NCBI GenBank assembly: GCA_008638415.1
Contig: VWVT01000001.1
Span: forward strand, 434,001-498,000
DNA length: 64,000 nucleotides
Direction: 5' to 3'
Source: Nocardiopsis sinuspersici
GTDB taxonomy: Bacteria > Actinomycetota > Actinomycetes > Streptosporangiales > Streptosporangiaceae
Position numbers and translations under genes: made by a program
Part shown: positions 32,621-39,977 of the stretch, piece after piece
Layout of the letters: every line of letters begins with the position of its first letter
Position numbering within the stretch: the first letter of the stretch is position 1
Notes under the pieces: model-generated
Databases searched by the model: none
The model's input: only the letters and a program-made list of their open reading frames with translations
Told to the model about the DNA's origin: nothing

Positions 32621-33034
32621 TCAGGACGAACGGGCCTTGGCGGTGCGCCGGGCGTTCTCCTTCTCCAGCGCCTTCACGAGCTGTTCCTTGTTCATCGAAG
32701 AGCGTCCCTCGACACCGAGCTTCCTCGCCTGCTCGTAGAGGTGCTCCTTGCTGGCGTTGGCGTCCACTCCCCCAGCGGTCTTCTTGTCCTTGCCCCGGCC
32801 GGGGCCCGCCTTGGGGTTGGACGCCTGCTCGTCCGAGGGGCCCGAGCGCTGCTTGGGCACCCAGCGGTCGCCCTGCTTCTCGAACTCGTGCTTGACGGCC
32901 GCGAAGGCGACGCGGTGCGCGCGCTCGCCCTCGCCGTACTCCTCCACGGCGGAGTCGTGCGCCTTGATCCAGGTGCGCTGGGCCTTCTTCGGAGACCGTT
33001 GGAGAGTCGACGGAAGTTCGCTGGCACCAGGCAT
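32621..33034 (-). CDS. ChaB family protein with Rho_N-like C-terminus
   Basis: 137 residues. Residues about 1-60 are a ChaB domain (LPSTLQRSPKKAQRTWIKAHDSAVEEY, AHRVAFAAVKHEFEKQGDRWVPK read in two parts). The last 40 residues (SKEHLYEQARKLGVEGRSSM, then NKEQLVKALEKEN) form a SAP/Rho N-terminal-like helix-extended-helix unit that often binds nucleic acid. Between them is a Lys/Gly-rich linker. It is cytosolic, and the role is unknown; related proteins are common in stress regulons. The ATG at 33034 has GGGAG eight bases upstream. Confidence 0.88.
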   Translation of the reverse strand: MPGASELPSTLQRSPKKAQRTWIKAHDSAVEEYGEGERAHRVAFAAVKHEFEKQGDRWVPKQRSGPSDEQASNPKAGPGRGKDKKTAGGVDANASKEHLYEQARKLGVEGRSSMNKEQLVKALEKENARRTAKARSS

Positions 33035-33396
33035 GGTTCTCACTCCCTCGTCGTACGCCTACACGACCCGCCTGCCCCTGAACACGCCACCGAAAACACC
33101 GAATCACTCACAATTCGGCCCATACCATCCCCGTGAACTGCGCTCCGTCACTACTGGTGATTCAACGGATGCACGTTTACCGAAGCGACACCATAGTGAA
33201 ATCACGAACGAAGGGAGGTTGGTTTTCGGCACCCGGTTCCTTTCCCTCTCCCCCCATGAGAGGGCGGGTCGCCTGATGGCGGTCGGCGTACCGAAACCCC
33301 TGTAGTACGGGTAGGCCGACTGTTACCCCCCACGGGAAACCCCCTGGTCCGCGACGCGAGACGCGGATTCCCGCTGCACGAGAAAAGGAAAAAGGC
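33035..33396. other. Divergent intergenic region
   Basis: About 360 bp between ChaB (minus) and the cutinase gene (plus), locally AT-richer at 33080-33215. No gene is supported; it should hold both promoters, but none can be fixed with confidence. Confidence 0.45.
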
Positions 33397-34326
33397 GTGC
33401 GAAATTATCCCCTTGCCCCCGAAACCGACGGCGCCCGCCGCAGTCCCCGCTCCCGGGTGTCCCGCATCGCCGCCCGGGCGGCACTGACCCTGACGCTCGT
33501 GGCGGGCGTCACCGGCGGTGTCGTCGCCCCGGCCCAGGCCGCCAGCCCCTACGAGCGCGGACCCGCGCCGACGGAGTCGAGCGTCACCGCGACCCGGGGG
33601 TACTTCGACACCGACACCGAGAGCGTCTCCTCGTGGGTGAGCGGCTTCGGCGGCGGCACGATCTTCTACCCCAGCGACTCCAGCCAGACGTTCGGCGGCG
33701 TGGTCATCGCACCCGGCTACACCGCCAGTTCGTCCACGATGGAGTGGATGGGGCACCGGATCGCCTCGCAGGGCTTCGTGGTGTTCACCATCGACACCAA
33801 CACCCGCTACGACCAGCCCGACAGCCGGGGCCGCCAGCTCGAGGCCGCCCTGGACTACCTGGCCGACGACAGTGACGTGTCCGACCTGGTGGACGGCGAC
33901 CGCATGGCCGTGATGGGCCACTCGATGGGCGGTGGAGGTACGCTCGCGGCCGCCGAGGACCGGCCGGAGCTGCGCGCGGCGATCCCGCTGACCCCCTGGC
34001 ACACCCAGAAGAACTGGGACGACGTCCAGGTCCCCACGATGATCATCGGCGCCGAGAACGACAGCGTCGCCTCGGTGCGCTCGCACTCCATCCCGTTCTA
34101 CGAGAGCCTGGACGACAACCTCGAGAGCGCCTACGTGGAGCTGGAGGGCGCGAGCCACTTCGCGCCCAACATGTCCAACACGGCCATCGCCAAGTACAGC
34201 ATCTCCTGGCTGAAGCGCTTCGTCGACGAGGACGAGCGCTACGAGCAGTTCCTGTGCCCGCCCCCCAGCACCGGACTCTTCTCGGACTTCTCCGACTACC
34301 GGGACACCTGCCCGCACCTGACCTGA
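33397..34326 (+). CDS. Secreted cutinase / polyester hydrolase
   Basis: 309 residues. A signal peptide with a basic N-region and the core LTLTLVAGVTGGVVAP ends at AQA-AS (about residue 48). The mature part SPYERGPAPTES, SGFGGGTIFYP, IAPGYTAS, IDTNTRYDQPDSRG and IPLTPWHTQKNW closely resembles Thermobifida cutinases that hydrolyse cutin and synthetic polyesters including PET. Catalytic triad: Ser176 in GHSMGG, Asp222 in GAENDS, His254 in ASHFAP. Cys287 and Cys305 are placed to form the conserved C-terminal disulfide. Oxyanion residues should be Tyr108 and Met177. The GTG start is preceded by AAAGGAAAAAGG. Two tandem terminators follow. Confidence 0.93.
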   Translation: MRNYPLAPETDGARRSPRSRVSRIAARAALTLTLVAGVTGGVVAPAQAASPYERGPAPTESSVTATRGYFDTDTESVSSWVSGFGGGTIFYPSDSSQTFGGVVIAPGYTASSSTMEWMGHRIASQGFVVFTIDTNTRYDQPDSRGRQLEAALDYLADDSDVSDLVDGDRMAVMGHSMGGGGTLAAAEDRPELRAAIPLTPWHTQKNWDDVQVPTMIIGAENDSVASVRSHSIPFYESLDDNLESAYVELEGASHFAPNMSNTAIAKYSISWLKRFVDEDERYEQFLCPPPSTGLFSDFSDYRDTCPHLT

Positions 34327-34332
34327 TCCGGC

Positions 34333-34413
34333 GCCCCGGTCCGCGCGGAGACGGCGCGGACCGGGGCCCGAGACACCGCGGCGGCCCGGAGGGACCATCC
34401 TCCGGGCCGCCGC
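34333..34413. terminator. Two tandem terminator hairpins after cutinase
   Basis: First hairpin: perfect 14-bp stem 34333-34346 / 34354-34367 with a 7-nt loop. Second: perfect 15-bp stem 34378-34392 / 34399-34413 with loop GACCAT. Both follow the cutinase stop at once and are among the strongest in the window. Confidence 0.88.
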
Positions 34414-34415
34414 CC

Positions 34416-34588
34416 TGTGCGCCGGAAGCCCCGTGTATCGGAAGCCGCGGACCCCGGGACGTCGGCGGTGCCGGAAGCCGCGCGTGCCGGAAGCCCCGTG
34501 TACAGGAAGCCGCGTGTGCCGGGAACCTCTGTGCGCCGGAAGCCCCGTGTATCGGAAGCCGCGGACCCCGGGACGTCGGCGGTGCCGG
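34416..34588. repeat. 59-bp perfect direct repeat with GGAAGCC subunits
   Basis: Positions 34416-34474 and 34530-34588 are identical over 59 bp (offset 114 bp). Within and between them, a shorter unit CGGAAGCCGCG/CGGAAGCCCCGTGT recurs about eight times. The tract lies in the non-coding gap between the cutinase terminators and the liv operon. Confidence 0.8.
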
Positions 34589-34800
34589 GAGGCCGTCGGC
34601 CCGGGAGCGGAGCCTCCCGGAGGCGCCGGGGTTCCGCGGAGGGGACCGGGGGACCGGGGACCGGCCACGCACGCCGGCCTTCCGCGCCCGGCCGGCCGCC
34701 GTGTGAGGGCTCACCCCGACCGCCCGCGCAGCACCCGGGACGCCGCCGTCCTCCCGGTCGGCGCCTTGGAGAACCTCGCCTCCGACCCCTCAAAACCCAC

Positions 34801-34841
34801 GGTCCCCGCGACTCCCTGGATTCCAGGGTGTCGCGGGGACC
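34801..34841. terminator. Hairpin downstream of livJ-like gene
   Basis: Arms GGTCCCCGCGA (34801-34811) and TCGCGGGGACC (34831-34841), with an inner TCCCTGG/CCAGGG stem. A second, distal terminator for the minus-strand transporter operon is the likely role. Confidence 0.6.
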
Positions 34842-34920
34842 GCCAGAACCCGCGAAGCCCGCGGGGCCGAGGCCGACAGGTACCGGAGCGGCCGTGGGGG
34901 TCAGGGCGGGCCGTCCGGCA

Positions 34921-34946
34921 CCGGCGCCTCCCGGAGGAGGCGCCGG
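34921..34946 (-). terminator. Terminator of liv operon
   Basis: Perfect 11-bp stem CCGGCGCCTCC / GGAGGCGCCGG with loop CGGA, 8 bp past the stop of the minus-strand substrate-binding protein gene. Confidence 0.8.
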
Positions 34947-34953
34947 TCGGGGG

Positions 34954-36279
34954 TCAGTCGTGGAAGACCAGCTCGTCGGGGCCGAGGGGCTGGAAGTCGG
35001 TCTCCTCGATGGGACCGCCCTCACGGTCGGTCACACGCGTGTCCTGGACCATCTCGACGGTGCCGCCCTTCTGGTACTGGACGACGTACACACCCTGGTG
35101 GCCGCCGTGGTCGCCTTCGCTGGAGGCGAAGGGGACGGGGCTGGGGCCCTGCCACTCCTGGGACTCCAGTGCGTCGATCAGCGACTGGCGGGTGAGGTCC
35201 TCGCCCGCCGACTTGAGCGCCTGGGCGAACATGACGGCCTGGGTCATGCCGTAGACGTGCGTGTTGGTGACCGTGCCGCCCTCGCCGTACTCCTCGTACA
35301 CGTCGAGGAAGAACTGGGCCCACTCGTCGTCCGGGTCCTCCACACGCGGCATGTAGCTCGTGATGAGCATGCCGTCGAGGAAGGTGTCGGCGGGGACGCC
35401 CTCGGCGTCGGTGTCCTGCGTGAACTGGGACAGCAGCCCCTGGAGCGTCGCGGTGTCACCGCCGATGCTGGAGACCACCCACTGCGGCTCGTAACCGATA
35501 CGTGCCGCCTCCAGCATGCTGAGCGCGACGAACGCCGGGATGCAGGAGCACACGACCACCTCGGCCTCGGAGCGCTCCAGCTCGGCGATCTGGGCGCTGA
35601 GGTCGGTCACCTCGGACTCGTAGTGCTCCCTGGCCACGACCTCGTCGTCGAGGTACTGGTCGAGCCCGGCCTGGGAGTCCTCGCCGATGTCGTCGTTCTG
35701 GTACAGGTACCCGACGCTTTGGCCGGCGAAGTTCTCGGCGATGTACTGGCCCTGGACCTTCGCCTCCTTCGTGTAGTCGGTCTGCCATCCGTAGGTGAGG
35801 GGGTGCTCCTCGGGGTTGTTCCACGCCAGCGCGCCCGAGGACGGGAAGACGTCGGGCACGCCCTGCTCGTTGAGGTAGTCGACGACACCGCTGTGGGTGG
35901 GCGTGCCGAGGCCGCCCACCATCGCGAAGATCTCGTCCTCCAGGACGAGCTTGCGGGTCACGTCGATCGTCTGCGCGGGGTCGTAGGCGTCGTCCTCCAC
36001 CCGGTAGTCGATCTCGCGCCCGTTCACACCGCCCTGGTCGTTGATGTACTCGTACACGGCGCGGGCGCCCTGGGAGATCGAGAGGTACCCCGGGGCGGCC
36101 GGCCCCGTCAGGGGCTGGTGGGAGCCGATGACGACGGAGTCATCGGTGACGCCGGTGGAGACGTTCAGGTCGACCTCGGCGTCCTCGGTGACCTCTCCCG
36201 CGCCGCTGCACGCGGTCGCGAGCATCGTCAGGGCCAGGGCCGCCGCCAGGGCGGTTCTGGTGCCGCTGCGGTTTCGCAT
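34954..36279 (-). CDS. Branched-chain amino-acid-type ABC substrate-binding lipoprotein
   Basis: 441 residues. The signal peptide ends in the lipobox LATAC (Cys near 24), so the protein is a membrane-anchored lipoprotein. It has the Leu/Ile/Val-binding (type I periplasmic) fold: DDSVVIGSHQPLTGPAAP, ALAYEYINDQGGVNGREI-like block (ARAVYEYINDQGGVNGR), and FAMVGGLGTPTHSGVVDYL. It delivers a ligand, amino acid or amide/urea-like, to the LivHMGF complex encoded upstream. It is the last gene of the operon, 143 bp after livM, and ends at a strong terminator. The exact ligand cannot be read from sequence. Confidence 0.92.
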   Translation of the reverse strand: MRNRSGTRTALAAALALTMLATACSGAGEVTEDAEVDLNVSTGVTDDSVVIGSHQPLTGPAAPGYLSISQGARAVYEYINDQGGVNGREIDYRVEDDAYDPAQTIDVTRKLVLEDEIFAMVGGLGTPTHSGVVDYLNEQGVPDVFPSSGALAWNNPEEHPLTYGWQTDYTKEAKVQGQYIAENFAGQSVGYLYQNDDIGEDSQAGLDQYLDDEVVAREHYESEVTDLSAQIAELERSEAEVVVCSCIPAFVALSMLEAARIGYEPQWVVSSIGGDTATLQGLLSQFTQDTDAEGVPADTFLDGMLITSYMPRVEDPDDEWAQFFLDVYEEYGEGGTVTNTHVYGMTQAVMFAQALKSAGEDLTRQSLIDALESQEWQGPSPVPFASSEGDHGGHQGVYVVQYQKGGTVEMVQDTRVTDREGGPIEETDFQPLGPDELVFHD

Positions 36280-36422
36280 GGTGTTCTCCTTCGTTGGGGG
36301 GTCGGACGTGTCGTTCGGGCGCGGCGGGGTTCTGGAGGTGCCGGAGGTGGGACTGCGAGGAACGAGCCGTCACACCGCAGGCGCCGGGGGTCCCCGCCTT
36401 CGGGGCGCCCGAAAGGGCACTG

Positions 36423-37505
36423 CTAGCGGGGCTGGTCGGGTCTGACGCGTGAGGCCAGACGTTGGAGTGCGCCGTGGATTCCCAGGGGCCAAAAGCGCAG
36501 GACGAGGATGAGGAGCACGCCGAAGAACACGACCGGGAGGTTGTTCTCCGCGTCGCGGCTCAGGCTCAGGGCACCGGCCAGGTCCGAGATCCAGACCTCC
36601 AGGTAGACGATGGCGACCGAGGCCCACAGCGCGCCCCAGAGGCTGCCGATGCCGCCCAGGACGAGGGCCGCGAGCAGGGTCAGGGACAGCGCGAGGGTGA
36701 AGGTGCTGGGAGTGGCGGTGCCGAGCACGTAGGCCTGGAGGCCGCCGGCGAGGCCGCCCGCGGCCGAGGCGATGACGAACGCGACCACCTTGGTCTTGCC
36801 GACGGGGATCCCGGCCATGGAGGCGGCGGTCTCGTCGTCGCGGATGGCGCGCATGCGGCGGCCCAGGCGCCCGGTGGAGACGATGGCCAGTACCGCGAGG
36901 CCGATGACCACCACGGTCCACACGGCCAGGGCCTTCCACTCGCTGTCCGAGACCAGGCCCTGGAGGAGGGGCGGCGCGCCCGCGGTGCGGATGTTGAGGC
37001 CGTTGCTGCCGCCGAGGAGGTCGTGGTAGCGGTGGGTCAGCCCGGGCAGGCCGACGGCGAGGATGAGGGTGGCGCCCGCGAGGTAGGGGCCGTGCAGGCG
37101 TGCGGTGGCGGCACCGACCGCGATCCCGGCGACCACGGCCACCGCGACGATGATCAGCATGTTCACGGCCAGGGGCAGCATGGGCTGGTACAGGACGAGC
37201 AGCGCCATCGTGTAGGCGCCGATCATCATGAACGCGCCGTGCCCCAGGGAGACCTGGCCGCTGCCTCCGACGAGCAGTTGCAGTCCGGCGACGGCCAGCA
37301 TGGTGTAGCCGATGGCGGCCACGCGCAGCGCGACGAGGTCACCGGTGACGAACAGCAGGCCGGTGACGGCGGCGAGCCCGAGCGCGGCCAGCAGCAGGTG
37401 GCGCAGTGGTGAGGGCAGGGACCGCCAGCGGCCCTCGGAGGGGGCGGCGGGCGGGTTCGCGGGGGCGGCGGCGCGTTCCGCGCGCTGCCGGGTGGGTGAG
37501 GACAT
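36423..37505 (-). CDS. livM: Branched-chain amino-acid-type ABC permease LivM
   Basis: 360 residues, about ten hydrophobic segments. Family blocks include SLGHGAFMMIGAYTMALL, ATARLHGPYLAGATLILAV, RLGRRMRAIRDDETAASMAG (the EAA-like loop that contacts the ATPases) and LGGIGSLWGALWASV. It forms the membrane channel with LivH. It starts 3 bp after the livH stop. The first 40 residues are a charged cytosolic extension. Confidence 0.92.
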   Translation of the reverse strand: MSSPTRQRAERAAAPANPPAAPSEGRWRSLPSPLRHLLLAALGLAAVTGLLFVTGDLVALRVAAIGYTMLAVAGLQLLVGGSGQVSLGHGAFMMIGAYTMALLVLYQPMLPLAVNMLIIVAVAVVAGIAVGAATARLHGPYLAGATLILAVGLPGLTHRYHDLLGGSNGLNIRTAGAPPLLQGLVSDSEWKALAVWTVVVIGLAVLAIVSTGRLGRRMRAIRDDETAASMAGIPVGKTKVVAFVIASAAGGLAGGLQAYVLGTATPSTFTLALSLTLLAALVLGGIGSLWGALWASVAIVYLEVWISDLAGALSLSRDAENNLPVVFFGVLLILVLRFWPLGIHGALQRLASRVRPDQPR

Positions 37506-37508
37506 CGG

Positions 37509-38360
37509 CTACACCTTTCGCGCGGTCGGGCGGGACAGGATTCCGTCGGGGCGCACGCTCAGGACCACGACGACGATGGCGAGGGCGGTGAGGGTGGCCA
37601 GCTCGGGCCCGGCGTAGCCGGACACGTAGGACATGCCGAGGCCGATGAGCATCCCGCCGAGGACGGCGCCGAAGGGGTTGTCCAGGCCGCCGATGACGGC
37701 GGCGGTGATGCCGTAGACGAACACGACGTCGAAGACGTTCGGGGAGATGAACGGGGGTCCGGCGAGCATGCCCGCCAGCGCGCCGATGCCGGAGGCGATC
37801 GCCCACCCCGCGGTGAGCATCAGGCCGACCTTCACACCGCTCAGGCGGGCGGCCTCGGGGTGGAAGGCGGCGGCGCGCATGCGCAGGCCCAGCGGGGTGA
37901 ACCGGTACAGGGCGAACAGCAGCAGGGCGACGGCCCCGACGGACACCAGGGCGAACATGTTGGCGGGCGAGAAGCGGCCCACGTAGCTGAACGCGTACCC
38001 GAACCCGTGCTGCTCGTTGCCCCAGATGACGCCGACGAGTCCCTGGATGACCAGGAGGAGGCCGAGGGTGACGATGATGGCGTTGAGCTGGGAGGTGCGG
38101 GCGATGGGCCGGACGATGAACCGCTCGACGAGGGCACCGGAGACCAGGCCCGCGGTGAGGGCGGCGGCGAAGCCGATCCAGTACGAGCCGGTGAGCTGGG
38201 TGACGGTGTAGGCGGTGTAGACCGCGATCAGGGCGAGCGCGGGCTGGGCGAAGTTCACCAGGCGGGTGGCCTGGTAGATGATGACCAGGGACAGCGCCAG
38301 CGCCGCGTAGGTCGCCCCGGACGCCAACCCGTTCAGGGTCAGGTTGATGAAGTGGTCCAT
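37509..38360 (-). CDS. livH: Branched-chain amino-acid-type ABC permease LivH
   Basis: 283 residues with eight hydrophobic segments. Typical blocks: ATYAALALSLVIIYQATRLVNFAQ at the N-terminus, LRMRAAAFHPEAARLSGVKV (EAA-like loop) and GLDNPFGAVLGGMLIGLG. It pairs with LivM. ATG at 38360 (MDHFINLTLNGLASG); GAGGGGATC upstream serves as ribosome site. It starts 11 bp after livF. Confidence 0.92.
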   Translation of the reverse strand: MDHFINLTLNGLASGATYAALALSLVIIYQATRLVNFAQPALALIAVYTAYTVTQLTGSYWIGFAAALTAGLVSGALVERFIVRPIARTSQLNAIIVTLGLLLVIQGLVGVIWGNEQHGFGYAFSYVGRFSPANMFALVSVGAVALLLFALYRFTPLGLRMRAAAFHPEAARLSGVKVGLMLTAGWAIASGIGALAGMLAGPPFISPNVFDVVFVYGITAAVIGGLDNPFGAVLGGMLIGLGMSYVSGYAGPELATLTALAIVVVVLSVRPDGILSRPTARKV

Positions 38361-38371
38361 GGAAGATCCCC

Positions 38372-39091
38372 TCAGAAACCGAGGTAGGCGTGGCGCGTGC
38401 GGTCGTCGGAGAGCAGGTCGGAGGACGGGCCCTCCGCGACGACACGCCCCTGGTTGAGGACGAACCCGGTATCGGTGACCGCCAGGGCCCCGGCGGCGTT
38501 CTGCTCGACCAGGACGACGGTGAGTCCGGTGCGGTCGCGCAGGTCGCGCAGAAGGGTGAAGATCTGCTCGGTGATCAGGGGTGCCAGCCCGAGCGAGGGC
38601 TCGTCCAGCAGCAGCACCTTGGGCCGGGCCATGAGGGCGCGGCCGATGGCGAGCATCTGGCGTTCGCCGCCGGAGAGGGTGCTGGCGGACTTGCCGCGCC
38701 GCTGGGCCAGGGGCGGGAAGAGCTCCAGTACCTCGTTCAGGGTGGACTTGTCGCGGCGGTCGGAGCGCCACAGCCCGCCCAGGCGCAGGTTCTCCTCGAC
38801 GGTGAGTTCGACGATGACGCCGCCGCCCTCGGGGACGTGGGCGAGGCCGCGGGTGATGACCTTCTCGGCGGGCAGGCGGGTGATGTCCTCGCCGTCGAGC
38901 AGGACGCGTCCGGAGGTGGCCGGGTGGAGTCCGGTGAGGGTGCGCAGCAGGGTGGTCTTGCCCGCGCCGTTGGCGCCGAGGACGGCGCACACGCCCTTGG
39001 CCGGAACGGTCAGGGAGACGCCGTCCAGGGCTCGGACGGCACCGTAGGAGGCGCTGACCTCCTCCACGGACAGGAGGGGCTGTGCGGTCAT
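38372..39091 (-). CDS. livF: Branched-chain amino-acid-type ABC ATPase LivF
   Basis: 239 residues. Walker A GANGAGKTT, signature LSGGERQMLAIGRAL, Walker B VLLLDEPSLGLAPL, and VVLVEQNAAGALAVTD replacing the H-loop His as usual for LivF. The short size and the conserved HVPEGGGVIVELTVEENL mark LivF rather than LivG. ATG overlaps the livG stop (ATGA). Confidence 0.93.
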   Translation of the reverse strand: MTAQPLLSVEEVSASYGAVRALDGVSLTVPAKGVCAVLGANGAGKTTLLRTLTGLHPATSGRVLLDGEDITRLPAEKVITRGLAHVPEGGGVIVELTVEENLRLGGLWRSDRRDKSTLNEVLELFPPLAQRRGKSASTLSGGERQMLAIGRALMARPKVLLLDEPSLGLAPLITEQIFTLLRDLRDRTGLTVVLVEQNAAGALAVTDTGFVLNQGRVVAEGPSSDLLSDDRTRHAYLGF

Positions 39092-39897
39092 CGGGCGGCT
39101 CCGTTCACGTCGCCGGAGGTGTCGGCCGGTGTGCCGAGGTAGGCCTCGGTGACCTGCGGGTCGGCCTGGACCTCCTGGGGGGTTCCGGTGGAGATGACCC
39201 GGCCGAAGTTGAGCACGACGATGTGGTCGCAGACCTCCATGACCAGGTCCATGTGGTGCTCGACCAGGACGACGGCCATGTCCCGGCTGAAGCCGCGGAT
39301 CTGGTCGGCCAGGGCGCCGATCTGCTCACCGGACAGGCCGCTGGCGGGTTCGTCGAGCAGGAGGAGTTCGGGCTCGCTGACGCAGGCGCGGGCGAGGGCG
39401 ACCTGCTTCTGCAGGCCGTAGGGCAGGGTGCCGGGCATCCGGTGGGCGTACTCGGCCACGCCGAAGCGCTCCAGTGCGGCCATGGCGCGTGCGCGGAGCT
39501 CGCGCTCGTCGCGGTGGTGCCGCCCCAGGCCGGTGATCAGGGAGAACGGCCCCCCGGTGGCGAGGCGGTCGGCCCCGGCGACGACGTTGTCCAGGACCGT
39601 CATCATCGAGAAGAGGTTGAGGCCCTGGAAGGTGCGGGCGATCCCCGTGCGGGCGAGGTGGTGGGTCCGGCGCCCGGGTGGCGGAGCGCCCTTCCAGGTG
39701 ATGGTGCCCGCCGTGGGGCGCAGGACGCCGGACAGGACGTTGAACAGGGTGGTCTTGCCCGCGCCGTTGGGACCGATGAGCCCGACGACGGATCCGGGCG
39801 CGACCTGGAGCCCGACGTCGTCGAGCGCGGTGAGGCCCCCGAAGCGCACGGTCACCCCGTCCGCTCTCAGGAGGTGCTCCGTTGCGGTCGTTGTCAT
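39088..39897 (-). CDS. livG: Branched-chain amino-acid-type ABC ATPase LivG
   Basis: 269 residues. Walker A GPNGAGKTT, IARTFQGLNLFSMMTVLDNV (Q-loop), signature LPYGLQKQVALARA (LPYG variant typical of LivG), Walker B LLLLDEPASGLS, and VVLVEHHMDLVMEVCD with the switch His. Start ATG at 39897 (MTTTATEHLLRADGVTVRFGG). It is the first gene of the livGFHMJ operon and lies 80 bp after the LAL regulator gene on the same strand. Confidence 0.93.
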   Translation of the reverse strand: MTTTATEHLLRADGVTVRFGGLTALDDVGLQVAPGSVVGLIGPNGAGKTTLFNVLSGVLRPTAGTITWKGAPPPGRRTHHLARTGIARTFQGLNLFSMMTVLDNVVAGADRLATGGPFSLITGLGRHHRDERELRARAMAALERFGVAEYAHRMPGTLPYGLQKQVALARACVSEPELLLLDEPASGLSGEQIGALADQIRGFSRDMAVVLVEHHMDLVMEVCDHIVVLNFGRVISTGTPQEVQADPQVTEAYLGTPADTSGDVNGAAR

Positions 39898-39977
39898 CAC
39901 TGCCTTTCTCGCGGAATCCGTACCGACCAGTTGGTATGAGGGGGTTGTCAGTGACACCGGCCCCACTCCGACCGGGG

